Shown: positions 6,881-17,387, numbered from the stretch's first letter. The stretch: DNA of 64,000 nt from Ruminococcus sp. (GCA_019420505.1 JAHZHC010000007.1:72695-136694), one strand, 5' to 3'. Notes: generated by a model from the letters alone, not told the origin. A program made the numbers and translations.

Positions 6881-9800
6881 TTAGATACTATAAATACTAT
6901 CGTTAACGTTAGCGTTTTCATTCTTAACAATCTGAACATTATTGTAAACATCCATTCCTGTTCCGGCAGGGATAAGCTTACCAATGATAACATTTTCTTT
7001 AAGTCCCATAAGCTTATCTGTCTTACCCTTGATTGCAGCATCGGTAAGAGCCTTGGTTGTTTCCTGGAATGAAGCTGCGGAAAGGAAGCTGTCAGAATAG
7101 GATGAAGCCTTTGTGATACCCTGAAGTACAGGAGATGTAGTAACAAGTCTTGCATTAATATCGCCGGCATCAATTTCCTTCTGAATTTCTTCATTGATTG
7201 AAGCAATTTCATATCTGTCAACGAGTGAGCCCGGAAGCAGATAACTGCTGCCTGAATCTTCAACCTTGACTTTTCTCATCATCTGACGGACAATAACTTC
7301 AATGTGTTTATCGTTAATGTCAACACCCTGAAGACGATAAACCTTCTGAACTTCTGTGATAATATAGTTCTGTACAGCTTGTGCTCCGTTAACTGCAAGA
7401 ATGTCAGCCGGATAGATAGAACCTTCGGTAAGCGGTTCACCGGCTTTAACAGTGTCGCCCTCACGAACCTTAATCTTATATCCGTATGGAATAGTATAGC
7501 TTTCCTGTTCGGGATCGTTAAGGTCTTCTTTAGTAACAACAACCTGTTTATTTTTCTTGACTTCTTCTATGCGGACTGTACCGTCAAGTCTTGAAATAAT
7601 AGCCGCACCCTTAGGACGTCTGCTTTCAAAAAGTTCTTCAACACGGGGAAGACCCTGCGTAATATCTTCTGCTGAAGCAATACCACCGGTATGGAATGTT
7701 CTCATGGTAAGCTGTGTACCAGGTTCACCGATAGACTGAGCTGAAATAACACCTACAGCTTCGCCGACCTGTACAACATTGCCGCTTGCAAGGTTAGCGC
7801 CGTAGCACTTAGCACACACACCATGCTTTGCCTCACATCTGAGAACAGAGCGAATAGAAATTTTATCTTTGCCCTGAGCATTAAGAATTTCAACAACTTT
7901 TTCAGCGTCGCTTTCATCCATCAGCTTGTTATGTGAAACAGCAACTTCCTCAGTTTCAGGATCATAAAGATCTTCAACAAGATAGCGTCCGACAAGTCTT
8001 TCTGAAAGCGGTTCGATCTTTTCACGTCCGTTTCGGATTTCAAAGACCTCAATACCATTGTGTGTACCGCAGTCCTCTTCACGAATGATAACGTCCTGTG
8101 ATACGTCAACAAGACGTCTTGTGAGGTATCCTGAGTCGGCAGTACGAAGCGCTGTATCGGCAAGTCCTTTACGTGCACCACGTGATGAAATGAAATATTC
8201 CAGAATGTTAAGTCCTTCACGGTAGTTGGCACGGATAGGCATTTCAATTGTTGAACCTGATGTATTAGCGATAAGTCCACGCATACCTGCAAGCTGACGA
8301 ATCTGGTTGATACTACCACGGGCACCCGAATCAGCCATCATGTTGATCGGGTTATATGGATCAAGGCCTTTTTTCAAGGCATCTGTAACTTCATCTGTTG
8401 CTTTGTTCCAGATTTCAATAAACTTCTTGGATTTTTCTTCTCTTGAAATATAACCTCTCTTATACTGCTTGTCAATTACATCAACAGCAGCATCAGCTCT
8501 TGCAAGAATGTCCTTCTTTTCATCCGGAATTTCAGCATCGCATACAGCAACAGTAATTGCTGCCTTTGTGGAATATTTATATCCCAAAGCCTTGATTCTG
8601 TCAAGTACTTCTGAGGTTGAAGCTGTGCCGTGACGTTGAATGCATCTGTCAATAAGATCAGACATTTGTCCTTTTTTAACAAGGAATGAAATTTCAAGAT
8701 CAAACTGTTTGTCTGAATTTGTTCTGTCAACATATCCTAAATCCTGAGGGATATTTTCATTGAAGATAAGACGTCCGACAGTTGCGTCAATAACCTTAGA
8801 AACCTGTCTGTCACCGACTTGTTTGGTAATCTTGACTTTAATAGCAGCATGAAGAGAAACATCGCCGTTATCATATGCCATCAATGCTTCATTTACATCA
8901 CGGAATACTTTACCTTCGCCTTTTTCGCCAGGCTTTTGCAATGTAAGATAATAAGAACCCAGCAGCATATCCTGTGAAGGAACAGCAACAGGACGTCCGT
9001 CCGAAGGCTTGAGCAGGTTATTTGCAGCAAGCATAAGGAATCTTGCTTCAGCCTGTGCTTCAGCCGAAATAGGAAGGTGAACAGCCATCTGGTCTCCGTC
9101 AAAGTCGGCGTTGAACGCAGTACATACCAAAGGATGGAGCTTAATAGCACGGCCTTCAACAAGTACAGGTTCAAAAGCCTGAATACCAAGTCTGTGAAGA
9201 GTAGGAGCACGGTTAAGCATTACAGGGTGTCCCTGAATAACGTTTTCAAGTGCGTCCCAGACTTCAGGCTTAGCACGGTCAACCATTTTTCTTGCAGATT
9301 TTATATTAATAGATGGATTTGTGTCAACAAGTCTTTTCATTACAAATGGTTTGAATAATTCAAGAGCCATTTCTTTTGGAAGACCGCATTGATACATTTT
9401 AAGTTCAGGTCCGACAACGATAACCGAACGTCCTGAATAGTCAACACGCTTACCCAAAAGGTTCTGACGGAAACGTCCCTGTTTACCCTTTAGCATATCT
9501 GAAAGCGATTTGAAAGCACGGTTATTTGGTCCTGTGACAGGTCTGCCGTGACGGCCGTTATCAATAAGGGCGTCAACAGCTTCCTGAAGCATTCTTTTTT
9601 CGTTTCTGACAATTATATCAGGAGCTTCAAGCTCAAGCATTCTCTTAAGACGGTTATTTCTGTTGATTACACGTCTGTAAAGGTCGTTAAGGTCGGAAGT
9701 TGCATATCTTCCGCCGTCCAACATAACCATAGGTCTGAGCTCAGGCGGAATAACAGGAACAACATCAAGGATCATCCATTCAGGACGGTTTCCTGAAATT

Positions 9801-10450
9801 CTGAATGCCTCAACTATTTCAAGTCTTTTAAGAAGCTTTATTCTCTTTTGACCTGAAGGGAGATCTTTGAGTTCGGCTTTAAGTTCAGCGGAAAGCTTAT
9901 CAAGGTCAATTCCTTCCAGAAGTTCTTTAATTGCCTCTGCTCCCATTCCTGCTTTAAATTCATCTTCATATTTTTCACGCATCTCAACATAATCCTTTTC
10001 GCTGAGAAGCTGACATTTTGTAAGACCTGTATTACCCGGATCAATTACGATGTATTTTGTAAAATAAAGCACTTCTTCAAGTCTTTTCTGTGAAACCTCA
10101 AGCATCTGGCCGATTCTTGACGGAGTACCTTTAAAGTACCAGATATGCGATACAGGAGCAGCAAGCTCAATGTGTCCCATTCTTTCACGGCGAACCTTAG
10201 CACGAGTCACTTCTACTCCGCAGCGTTCGCAGACTTTGCCTTTAAAACGAATTTTCTTATATTTTCCGCAGTGGCATTCCCAGTCCTTTGTCGGTCCGAA
10301 AATCTTTTCGCAGAACAAACCGTCTTTTTCAGGCTTTTGCGTACGATAATTTATTGTCTCGGGTCTTTCAACAACACCATAAGACCATTCTCTGATTTTT
10401 TCAGGTGATGCAAGTCCGATTTTTATTGATTCAAATACGTTAAATTCCAA
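6881..10450 (-). CDS. rpoC: DNA-directed RNA polymerase subunit beta'
   Basis: The 1189-residue largest catalytic subunit of RNA polymerase. The N-terminal zinc-binding region has CHCGKYK and VCERCGVEV. The catalytic Mg-binding loop is NADFDGDQMAVH, near residue 450. A second zinc cluster includes CEAKHGVCAKCYG, and the bridge/trigger region GEPGTQLTMRTFHTGG is intact. The start is TTG at 10450 (protein MEFNVFESIKIGL), preceded by GAGGG at a normal distance; I see no ATG or GTG that fits. It lies 106 bp after rpoB on the same strand, with no terminator between, so the two form one operon. Length is normal for Firmicutes. Confidence 0.98.
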   Translation of the reverse strand: MEFNVFESIKIGLASPEKIREWSYGVVERPETINYRTQKPEKDGLFCEKIFGPTKDWECHCGKYKKIRFKGKVCERCGVEVTRAKVRRERMGHIELAAPVSHIWYFKGTPSRIGQMLEVSQKRLEEVLYFTKYIVIDPGNTGLTKCQLLSEKDYVEMREKYEDEFKAGMGAEAIKELLEGIDLDKLSAELKAELKDLPSGQKRIKLLKRLEIVEAFRISGNRPEWMILDVVPVIPPELRPMVMLDGGRYATSDLNDLYRRVINRNNRLKRMLELEAPDIIVRNEKRMLQEAVDALIDNGRHGRPVTGPNNRAFKSLSDMLKGKQGRFRQNLLGKRVDYSGRSVIVVGPELKMYQCGLPKEMALELFKPFVMKRLVDTNPSINIKSARKMVDRAKPEVWDALENVIQGHPVMLNRAPTLHRLGIQAFEPVLVEGRAIKLHPLVCTAFNADFDGDQMAVHLPISAEAQAEARFLMLAANNLLKPSDGRPVAVPSQDMLLGSYYLTLQKPGEKGEGKVFRDVNEALMAYDNGDVSLHAAIKVKITKQVGDRQVSKVIDATVGRLIFNENIPQDLGYVDRTNSDKQFDLEISFLVKKGQMSDLIDRCIQRHGTASTSEVLDRIKALGYKYSTKAAITVAVCDAEIPDEKKDILARADAAVDVIDKQYKRGYISREEKSKKFIEIWNKATDEVTDALKKGLDPYNPINMMADSGARGSINQIRQLAGMRGLIANTSGSTIEMPIRANYREGLNILEYFISSRGARKGLADTALRTADSGYLTRRLVDVSQDVIIREEDCGTHNGIEVFEIRNGREKIEPLSERLVGRYLVEDLYDPETEEVAVSHNKLMDESDAEKVVEILNAQGKDKISIRSVLRCEAKHGVCAKCYGANLASGNVVQVGEAVGVISAQSIGEPGTQLTMRTFHTGGIASAEDITQGLPRVEELFESRRPKGAAIISRLDGTVRIEEVKKNKQVVVTKEDLNDPEQESYTIPYGYKIKVREGDTVKAGEPLTEGSIYPADILAVNGAQAVQNYIITEVQKVYRLQGVDINDKHIEVIVRQMMRKVKVEDSGSSYLLPGSLVDRYEIASINEEIQKEIDAGDINARLVTTSPVLQGITKASSYSDSFLSAASFQETTKALTDAAIKGKTDKLMGLKENVIIGKLIPAGTGMDVYNNVQIVKNENANVNDSIYSI

Positions 10451-10556
10451 TAATAGTACCCTCTTCCTGTATAGTTTGGTTACAAGTATCAGTTAAATTG
10501 CTTCCGGATAAGCAGACTGCAAAACCAGCAGCTGCCATCATAATAGCAATTAAAAT

Positions 10557-13500
10557 TTATTCTTCATCATCACTTAAGAACAAATCAGATTCATCACTGA
10601 CGAAATCATCAGCAAAGTCTTCGTCGTCGCCGAGATCAAGTTCAGAAATTCCGTCCTCATCTTCAGCCATAAAGCCTTCATCCAAATCTCCGTCGTCAAC
10701 GCCAAGTTCCATATTAGCGTCATCTGAAGCCTGAGGAACGAAATCGTCGTCATCGTCAAAGTTCTGTTTAAGATCAATCTCTTCATTATTAACATTGAGA
10801 ACCTTAACATCTAAAGCAAGAGACTGAAGCTCTTTAATAAGAACCTTGAATGCCTCAGGAATTCCCGGATTAGGAACGTTTTGTCCTTTAACAATAGCTT
10901 CGTATGTCTTGACACGTCCTACCGTATCGTCTGACTTAACTGTGAGAATTTCCTGCAAAGTATATGCAGCGCCATATGCCTCAAGCGCCCAAACTTCCAT
11001 TTCACCGAATCTTTGTCCGCCGAACTGAGCTTTACCGCCCAAAGGCTGCTGAGTAACCAGTGAATATGGTCCTACTGAACGTGCATGGATCTTATCATCA
11101 ACAAGGTGGTGAAGCTTAAGGTAATACATATATCCTACAGTAACCTTGTTGTCAAATTTCTCACCTGTTCGTCCGTCATATACTGTGAATTTGCCGTCCT
11201 CGCTCATGCTGAGAGCCTTTGTATTAATAACCTCGTCCATTGTATGAAGCGTAAATTCATCATCCTTGTGTTCAAGGTGACTTTCATTTGCTGCCTTGAA
11301 GCATTCACGGATATCTTCTTCGTGAGCGCCGTCAAAAACTGGGGTCATGATTTTCCAGCCCAAAGCTTTAGCGGCCATACCGAGATGAACCTCAAGTACC
11401 TGACCGATATTCATACGTGAAGGTACGCCCAATGGGTTAAGAACTATATCTAAAGGAGTACCGTCTTCGAGGAACGGCATGTCCTCCTGAGGCAGAATTC
11501 TTGAAACAACACCCTTGTTTCCGTGACGTCCTGCCATCTTATCTCCCACAGAGATCTTTCTCTTCTGTGCGATATAGCATCTTACAAGCATATTTACTCC
11601 AGGTGAAAGCTCATCGCAGTTTTCACGGGTAAATATCTTAACATCAATAACTATACCAGCTTCTCCATGAGGAACCTTAAGAGAGTTATCTCTTACTTCT
11701 CTTGCTTTTTCTCCGAAAATTGCACGAAGAAGTCTTTCTTCAGCAGTAAGCTCTGTTTCTCCCTTAGGAGTAACCTTACCTACAAGAATATCACCTGAAC
11801 GTACCTCTGCACCAATGCGGATAATACCGTTTTCGTCCAGATCCTTAAGAGCATCTTCACCAACATTAGGAAGATCTCTTGTGATTTCTTCAGGTCCGAG
11901 TTTAGTATCTCTTGATTCGATTTCATATTCTTCAATATGAATTGATGTGTATTTATCCTGTTTTACAAGATTTTCGTTAAGAAGAACAGCGTCCTCGTAG
12001 TTATAACCTTCCCAGGTCATAAATCCGATAAGAGCGTTTTTACCAAGTGAAAGTTCTCCGTTTGAAGTAGCAGGACCGTCTCCGATTACCTGATGAGCTT
12101 CAATTCTTTCACCCTTTTCAACAATCGGGCGCTGATTTGTACATGTTCCTGCGTTGGAACGCTTGAACTTTGTAAGATTATATGTGCGGAGATTTCCGTC
12201 GTCTTCTCTTACAACGATCTTGTCAGCGTCAACACGCTCAACAACGCCTGCATTCTTTGAAACAACTGCAACGCCTGAATCAACGCAGGCTTTATATTCC
12301 ATACCTGTTCCAACGATAGGCGACTCTGTTTTGAGCAGCGGAACGGCCTGTCTCTGCATGTTTGATCCCATAAGTGCACGGTTAGCGTCGTCGTTTTCAA
12401 GGAAAGGAATACATGCGGTAGCTACAGAAACTACCATCTTAGGAGATACGTCCATATAGTCGATCTTTTCTTTTTCAATTTCAAGAATCTGATCTCTGTA
12501 TCTTCCGTTAACCTTTGCTCTTGCAAACTTATGATCTTCGGTAAGAGGTTCGTTTGCCTGAGCAACCATATAATTATCTTCGACATCAGCAGTCATATAG
12601 ACTACTTCATCAGTTACTACACCGGTTTCCTTGTCAACCTTACGATAAGGAGCTTCAATGAAACCGTATTCATTAATTCTTGCAAATGAAGCAAGATATG
12701 AAATAAGTCCGATGTTTGGACCTTCAGGAGTTTCGATAGGACACATTCTTCCATAGTGAGAATAATGTACGTCACGAACTTCAAATCCTGCACGGTCTCT
12801 TGAAAGACCTCCGGGACCAAGTGCTGAAAGACGTCTTTTATGTGTCAGTTCAGCAAGCGGATTGTTCTGATCCATGAACTGTGACAGCGGAGAAGAACCA
12901 AAGAATTCTTTTATTGCCGCAGTTATAGGACGAATGTTAATAAGAGCAGCAGGAGTAACGACTTCCATATCCTGTGACTGAATGTTCATTCTTTCACGGA
13001 TAACTCTCTCCATTCTTGTGAAACCGATTCTGAACTGGTTCTGAAGAAGCTCGCCTACCGAACGGATTCTTCTGTTGCCGAGATGGTCGATATCGTCAAC
13101 TGTTCCGACGCCCTCACAAAGATTGAGGAAATAAGAAATCGTGGCAATTATATCGTCAACAATAATATGCTTAGGAACAAGTTCATCAGCTCTTGCTTTG
13201 ATATTTTCCATGATTTCTTCTTCAGAATCTGATTCTTCAAGAATTTCTTTAAGAACACTGAACAAAACTTTTTCGTTAATTCCAAGCTTTTTAGCGTCAA
13301 AATCAACATAGTTTGCAATATCAACCATTCCGTTACCGATGATTTTAACTTCGCATTTTTCAAGCTTTGTTGTTGTTTCGCCTGTTGCGGCAGAAGTAAC
13401 GAATTCTTTAATTTCTACATCTACGAAAACTTCGGTTACACCTGCATTTTCGATTTCCATGGCTCTGTCAAAGCTTATAAATTCACCCTGCTCAGCCATA

Positions 13501-14411
13501 ATTTCGCCTGTCATAGGATTAGCAACAGGACGTGATAGAACATGACCTGCAAGACGTGAACCTACACCAAGCTTTTTATTATATTTATATCTTCCGAATC
13601 TTGAAAGATCATATCTTCTTGCGTCAAAAAACAGGTTGTTAAGATGAGAAACGGCACTGTCAACTGTCGGAGGCTCGCCCGGTCTAAGTTTTTTGTAAAC
13701 TTCAAGAAGAGCTTCCTCACGGTTAGCAGTCTGGTCTTTCTGAAGGATTGTTTGCTTTATTCTTTCGTCAGGACCAAAAACTTCCTCAATTTCATCGTCT
13801 GTACCCAAACCGATTGCTCGTATAAAAGTTGTCAGAGGAATCTTTCGATTCTTATCTATTCGCACATATACAACATCATTTGAATCCATTTCATATTCAA
13901 GCCATGCACCCCTGTTAGGAATAACGGTCGATTTAAACAGATCCTTACCTGTTTTGTCCTTATCAAAGGAATAATAAACACCGGGTGAACGTACAAGCTG
14001 AGATACAATAACACGTTCCGCTCCGTTAATAACAAAAGTACCGCTGTCTGTCATGAGAGGAAAATCACCCATGAAAACTTCTGATTCCTTAATTTCACCC
14101 GTTTCAGTGTTATTAAGTCTTGCAGTTACACGCAGCGGTGCGGCATAGGTAACGTCACGTTCCTTGCATTCCGCAACTGAGTATTTCGGTTCTTCATCGA
14201 AACGGTAATCAACAAAATTAAGCTCCAAATTGCCATTATAATCGGTAATTGTTGAAACGTCCCTGAATACCTCCTTGAGTCCCTCGTCCAAAAACCACTG
14301 ATAAGAGTTTTTCTGAACTTCGATAAGATTAGGCATCTCCAAGACCTCGTTAATCTTAGCAAAGCTCTTTCGAGTATTTTTGCCAAGCTTTACGTCCTTG
14401 ACATTCACCAT
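10557..14411 (-). CDS. rpoB: DNA-directed RNA polymerase subunit beta, with long acidic tail
   Basis: The beta subunit of RNA polymerase, 1284 residues from ATG at 14411. The rifampicin-binding region (SQFMDQNNPLAELTHKRRLSALGPGG), GRHGNKGVVS and the C-terminal GGQRFGEMEVWALEAYGAAYTLQE are intact. GTG at 14423 would add four residues but lies in the Shine-Dalgarno AAGGAG. The last 65 or so residues, after VNNEEIDLKQNF, are extremely rich in Asp and Glu (runs of DDDDD) and end DLFLSDDEE. Acidic tails occur in some clostridial RpoB, but this one is long. rplJ-rplL, the usual upstream neighbours, are absent here. Confidence 0.98.
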   Translation of the reverse strand: MVNVKDVKLGKNTRKSFAKINEVLEMPNLIEVQKNSYQWFLDEGLKEVFRDVSTITDYNGNLELNFVDYRFDEEPKYSVAECKERDVTYAAPLRVTARLNNTETGEIKESEVFMGDFPLMTDSGTFVINGAERVIVSQLVRSPGVYYSFDKDKTGKDLFKSTVIPNRGAWLEYEMDSNDVVYVRIDKNRKIPLTTFIRAIGLGTDDEIEEVFGPDERIKQTILQKDQTANREEALLEVYKKLRPGEPPTVDSAVSHLNNLFFDARRYDLSRFGRYKYNKKLGVGSRLAGHVLSRPVANPMTGEIMAEQGEFISFDRAMEIENAGVTEVFVDVEIKEFVTSAATGETTTKLEKCEVKIIGNGMVDIANYVDFDAKKLGINEKVLFSVLKEILEESDSEEEIMENIKARADELVPKHIIVDDIIATISYFLNLCEGVGTVDDIDHLGNRRIRSVGELLQNQFRIGFTRMERVIRERMNIQSQDMEVVTPAALINIRPITAAIKEFFGSSPLSQFMDQNNPLAELTHKRRLSALGPGGLSRDRAGFEVRDVHYSHYGRMCPIETPEGPNIGLISYLASFARINEYGFIEAPYRKVDKETGVVTDEVVYMTADVEDNYMVAQANEPLTEDHKFARAKVNGRYRDQILEIEKEKIDYMDVSPKMVVSVATACIPFLENDDANRALMGSNMQRQAVPLLKTESPIVGTGMEYKACVDSGVAVVSKNAGVVERVDADKIVVREDDGNLRTYNLTKFKRSNAGTCTNQRPIVEKGERIEAHQVIGDGPATSNGELSLGKNALIGFMTWEGYNYEDAVLLNENLVKQDKYTSIHIEEYEIESRDTKLGPEEITRDLPNVGEDALKDLDENGIIRIGAEVRSGDILVGKVTPKGETELTAEERLLRAIFGEKAREVRDNSLKVPHGEAGIVIDVKIFTRENCDELSPGVNMLVRCYIAQKRKISVGDKMAGRHGNKGVVSRILPQEDMPFLEDGTPLDIVLNPLGVPSRMNIGQVLEVHLGMAAKALGWKIMTPVFDGAHEEDIRECFKAANESHLEHKDDEFTLHTMDEVINTKALSMSEDGKFTVYDGRTGEKFDNKVTVGYMYYLKLHHLVDDKIHARSVGPYSLVTQQPLGGKAQFGGQRFGEMEVWALEAYGAAYTLQEILTVKSDDTVGRVKTYEAIVKGQNVPNPGIPEAFKVLIKELQSLALDVKVLNVNNEEIDLKQNFDDDDDFVPQASDDANMELGVDDGDLDEGFMAEDEDGISELDLGDDEDFADDFVSDESDLFLSDDEE

Positions 14412-14604
14412 AGGCTTAATCACTCCTTAATTAAACTGTAAACCTCTGCTTAATAATTTCCGGTTAATTTCAATTATCTTGCAGTATTTGTCTTTAATAT
14501 TTCATGAACAATATCAAAATCCACCTTTAAAATTGGCGGAAAGAGGATAAAAAGTCCATTATGATACAGTATACTATTATATAATAACAATCAATGATTG
14601 TCAA
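14412..14604 (-). promoter_or_regulatory. Consensus promoter and about 160-nt leader of rpoB-rpoC
   Basis: On the minus strand, TTGACA (14604-14599), a 17-bp spacer and TATAAT (14581-14576) match the housekeeping consensus perfectly. The transcript would start near 14569. The leader holds a possible stem, TCCGCC with GGTGGA (around 14550-14530), followed by TTTTG. This could be a weak attenuator, and no known leader motif was recognised. The arrangement makes rpoBC independent of the ribosomal protein operon. Confidence 0.8.
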
Positions 14605-14831
14605 GGAAATAGCCTTAGTTTTTCCCAAATGTCCTGAAAAACGGCGTTTTGCACAAAAAACGCAAATTTCTGCATGAAAACTTTGGCTGTTTCTATTCTG
14701 TGTGCATTTTGTAACTTTTTCATGAACTGATAACTTAAAATCAGAAAGCAAAAAACCAATAAAAATATAGGCTTTCTGGACTGTATTGTATTTTAAACAT
14801 AAATTTGTTTGGTAAATTATTTGCATTCCTA

Positions 14832-14860
14832 TTGATTTTTCGAGCAAAAAATGATATACT
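14832..14860 (+). promoter_or_regulatory. Promoter of the alpha/beta hydrolase gene
   Basis: TTGATT (14832-14837), a 17-bp spacer and TATACT (14855-14860). It is divergent from the rpoB promoter. It lies downstream of a longer in-frame ATG at 14805, which rules that start out. Confidence 0.65.
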
Positions 14861-14894
14861 AATTTTGACATTTATTTCAGTAAAGGGTGGTTTT

Positions 14895-15839
14895 ATGATT
14901 TGTACAAAATTTAAATCAACATTTAAAAGCTCGGATAAAATTCATAATATAGCATACTATGTTTATTTCCCGGCAGGAGAAGTAAAAGGTGTTGTACAGA
15001 TATCACATGGGATGTGTGAGTATTTTCAGCGCTATGATCATTTTGCGGAATTTTTGGTTCAGCATGGATATGTGGTGTGCGGAAACGATCATCTGGGTCA
15101 TGGAAACAGTGTTAATGACAGCAGTGAACTCGGTTATTTTTCAGAGGAAAACGGATGGCAGTGTGTTGTCAGCGATCTTTATGCATTAACAAAAATTATG
15201 AAAAAGTATTACGGAGATCTTCCGTATTTTATGTTGGGACATAGTATGGGAAGCTTCATGACAAGAGCTTATTGCATAAAATATGGCGGGAACCTTGACG
15301 GAGTCATATTCTGCGGAACAAGCGGCGGATCAAGGGGAATACCTGCGCTTCTTACCGTAATTGACGGATTGAAAAAAATACACGGAAATAAGTATCGAAG
15401 CCGACTTGTCAATAAACTCGCTTTCGGAGCTTATAACAAGAGAATCAGCGACAACAGCAGTGAGTTTGCCTGGATTTCAAGAGATAAAGATGTTGTCAGC
15501 AAATACAGTAAAGATGAAAAGTGTACATTTATTTTTACACTTAACGGATTTGAAAATCTTATGAAGGTTCTTTGGTATGTTTCACAGGACAAGTGGTTTG
15601 AAAATTATGATAAATCGCTTCCTACTTTGCTTATAGCAGGCAGCGGGGATCCGGTGGGACAGTACAGCGAGGGAGTAAAGACAGTTTTTAAAAAGCTGTC
15701 TGAATATTCATGTAATGTTCAATGTAAAATATATCCTGAGGCTCGTCACGAGCTGATTAATGAAATTAATAAACAGGATGTATATGACGACGTGCTGGGA
15801 TTTCTTCAGGAATATTCTGATGGTGCGGACATACTATAA
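14895..15839 (+). CDS. Alpha/beta hydrolase, monoacylglycerol lipase / lysophospholipase type
   Basis: A 314-residue serine hydrolase of the Hydrolase_4 family. The nucleophile elbow is GHSMG, with Ser at residue 117 counted from ATG 14895. The acid is probably the Asp of AGSGDPVG and the base the His of EARHE near the C-terminus. VQISHGMCEYFQRYDHFAEFL and GNDHLGHGNS are typical of monoglyceride lipase-like enzymes. No signal peptide, so it is cytoplasmic. AGGGTGG precedes the ATG. It ends 15 bp before the comM-like gene and probably shares its transcript. The natural substrate is unknown; an ester or lipid is inferred. Confidence 0.85.
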   Translation: MICTKFKSTFKSSDKIHNIAYYVYFPAGEVKGVVQISHGMCEYFQRYDHFAEFLVQHGYVVCGNDHLGHGNSVNDSSELGYFSEENGWQCVVSDLYALTKIMKKYYGDLPYFMLGHSMGSFMTRAYCIKYGGNLDGVIFCGTSGGSRGIPALLTVIDGLKKIHGNKYRSRLVNKLAFGAYNKRISDNSSEFAWISRDKDVVSKYSKDEKCTFIFTLNGFENLMKVLWYVSQDKWFENYDKSLPTLLIAGSGDPVGQYSEGVKTVFKKLSEYSCNVQCKIYPEARHELINEINKQDVYDDVLGFLQEYSDGADIL

Positions 15840-15854
15840 TATAGGAGTATTGCC

Positions 15855-17387
15855 ATGTTTGCTAAAGTTAATACAATGGGACTGTCAGGATTAAATGCTT
15901 TTCATGTGTGTGCTGAAATTGAAGCCGCAAAGGGTATACAAAGCTTTGATATAGTGGGGCTTGGAGATGCCGCAGTTAAGGAAAGCCGTCAGAGAATCCA
16001 GTCGGCTCTTCGTTCAAGCAATATACATTTTCCTGTAAGCAGAATAACTGTTAATCTTGCTCCGGCGGATAAGAGGAAAACGGGATCGGTTCATGATCTG
16101 GCTATTGCAACCGCATTGCTGAGAGTGATGGGATTCTGTGATGATGTGCGGATTGCACAATCAGTATTTATCGGTGAAGTTTCTCTCGGTGGTGAAATAA
16201 GAAAAATAAATGGTGTTTTGCCAATGACTATACTTGCAGCAAAAATGGGTTTTAAGGAAATCTATGTTCCTGCGGCAAATGCAAAGGAAGCTTCGGTAGT
16301 AGAAGGAATATTGGTGTATGGAGTGGATTCTATAAATGAGCTTGTACTCCATTTTTCTGAAAAATCAATGCTTCTTCCCCATGAAAAATACATACCAAAC
16401 ATTGAAAAACACTATGAAAATCTTGATTTTGCGGATGTAAAAGGACAGAGCAGTGCGAAAAAAGCCTTGGAAATTGCAGCGGCAGGAGGACACAATGTAC
16501 TTATGATAGGTGCACCGGGTTCAGGAAAATCCATGCTTTCAAAACGTATGCCGTCAATCCTACCGAAAATGACTTTTGAAGAATCTATTGAAACTACAAA
16601 TATATATTCTGTTGCAGGATTACTTAATAAGGATAATCCGTTAGTCATTGAAAGACCTTTCAGAGCTCCTCATCATACAGTTTCAACAGCAGGACTGTCA
16701 GGCGGAGGAACGATTCCCAGACCGGGAGAGATATCTCTTGCACATAATGGGCTTCTGTTCCTGGATGAACTTGCGGAGTTTTCAAGACAATCTCTGGAGA
16801 TATTGCGTCAGCCTCTTGAGGACAGACAGGTAACAATATCAAGAGTCTCAGGGTCGGTTACATATCCTTGTTCGTTTATGCTGATTGCCGCTATGAATCC
16901 TTGCCCCTGCGGATATTACGGACATCCTGCACGTAAGTGTATTTGTAATGAAAGACAGGTAAGAAATTATCTTTCCAAAATTTCAGGACCGATGCTTGAT
17001 AGATTTGATCTGAATGTGGAGGTCGCACCTGTAGAGTTTTCTCATCTTTCTTCTGCTGAAAAAGAAGAATCGTCAGCAGTCATAAGAGAGCGTGTTCAGA
17101 AAGTCAGGGATGTACAGAATGAACGCTATAAAGGTACATCGATTACTTGTAATGCAGAAATAACTTCAGATATTATAAATGACGTTTGCCCGTTAGCGGA
17201 TGAAGCAAGAGAGCTTCTGAAAAGTGTCTTTGAACGTCTCGGTCTTTCAGCTAGAGCATATGATAAAATATTAAAAGTTGCAAGAACTGCGGCTGATATG
17301 GACAAATCCGATGTCATAGGCAAACGTCATATTACCCTGGCGGTGCAGTATCGTAGTCTTGACAGGAAATATTATAATAATGTGTAA
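15855..17387 (+). CDS. comM: YifB/ComM family magnesium-chelatase-like AAA+ ATPase
   Basis: This 510-residue protein has an N-terminal ChlI-type domain (MFAKVNTMGLSGLNAFHVCAEIE, then DLAIATALL). An AAA+ module follows, with Walker A GAPGSGKSML near residue 221, Walker B LLFLDELAEF and the FRAPHHTVS motif. The Mg-chelatase C-terminal helical domain completes it. In naturally competent bacteria ComM is a hexameric helicase that promotes branch migration of incoming DNA. Here the role is inferred from that family, and homologues are also common in species not known to be competent. GGAG lies nine bases before the ATG. Confidence 0.88.
   Translation: MFAKVNTMGLSGLNAFHVCAEIEAAKGIQSFDIVGLGDAAVKESRQRIQSALRSSNIHFPVSRITVNLAPADKRKTGSVHDLAIATALLRVMGFCDDVRIAQSVFIGEVSLGGEIRKINGVLPMTILAAKMGFKEIYVPAANAKEASVVEGILVYGVDSINELVLHFSEKSMLLPHEKYIPNIEKHYENLDFADVKGQSSAKKALEIAAAGGHNVLMIGAPGSGKSMLSKRMPSILPKMTFEESIETTNIYSVAGLLNKDNPLVIERPFRAPHHTVSTAGLSGGGTIPRPGEISLAHNGLLFLDELAEFSRQSLEILRQPLEDRQVTISRVSGSVTYPCSFMLIAAMNPCPCGYYGHPARKCICNERQVRNYLSKISGPMLDRFDLNVEVAPVEFSHLSSAEKEESSAVIRERVQKVRDVQNERYKGTSITCNAEITSDIINDVCPLADEARELLKSVFERLGLSARAYDKILKVARTAADMDKSDVIGKRHITLAVQYRSLDRKYYNNV

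Noticed and set aside
10498..10734. Plus-strand Ser-rich frame at the rpoB end
   Set aside because: It is the antisense shadow of the Asp/Glu-rich RpoB tail and has no ribosome site.
14527..14871. 114-codon minus-strand frame upstream of rpoB
   Set aside because: It lies over two divergent promoters, has no ribosome site and translates to a non-protein-like AT-rich sequence.
14805..14894. Longer start for the alpha/beta hydrolase
   Set aside because: The -10 box (14855-14860) lies downstream of it, and a good ribosome site precedes ATG 14895.
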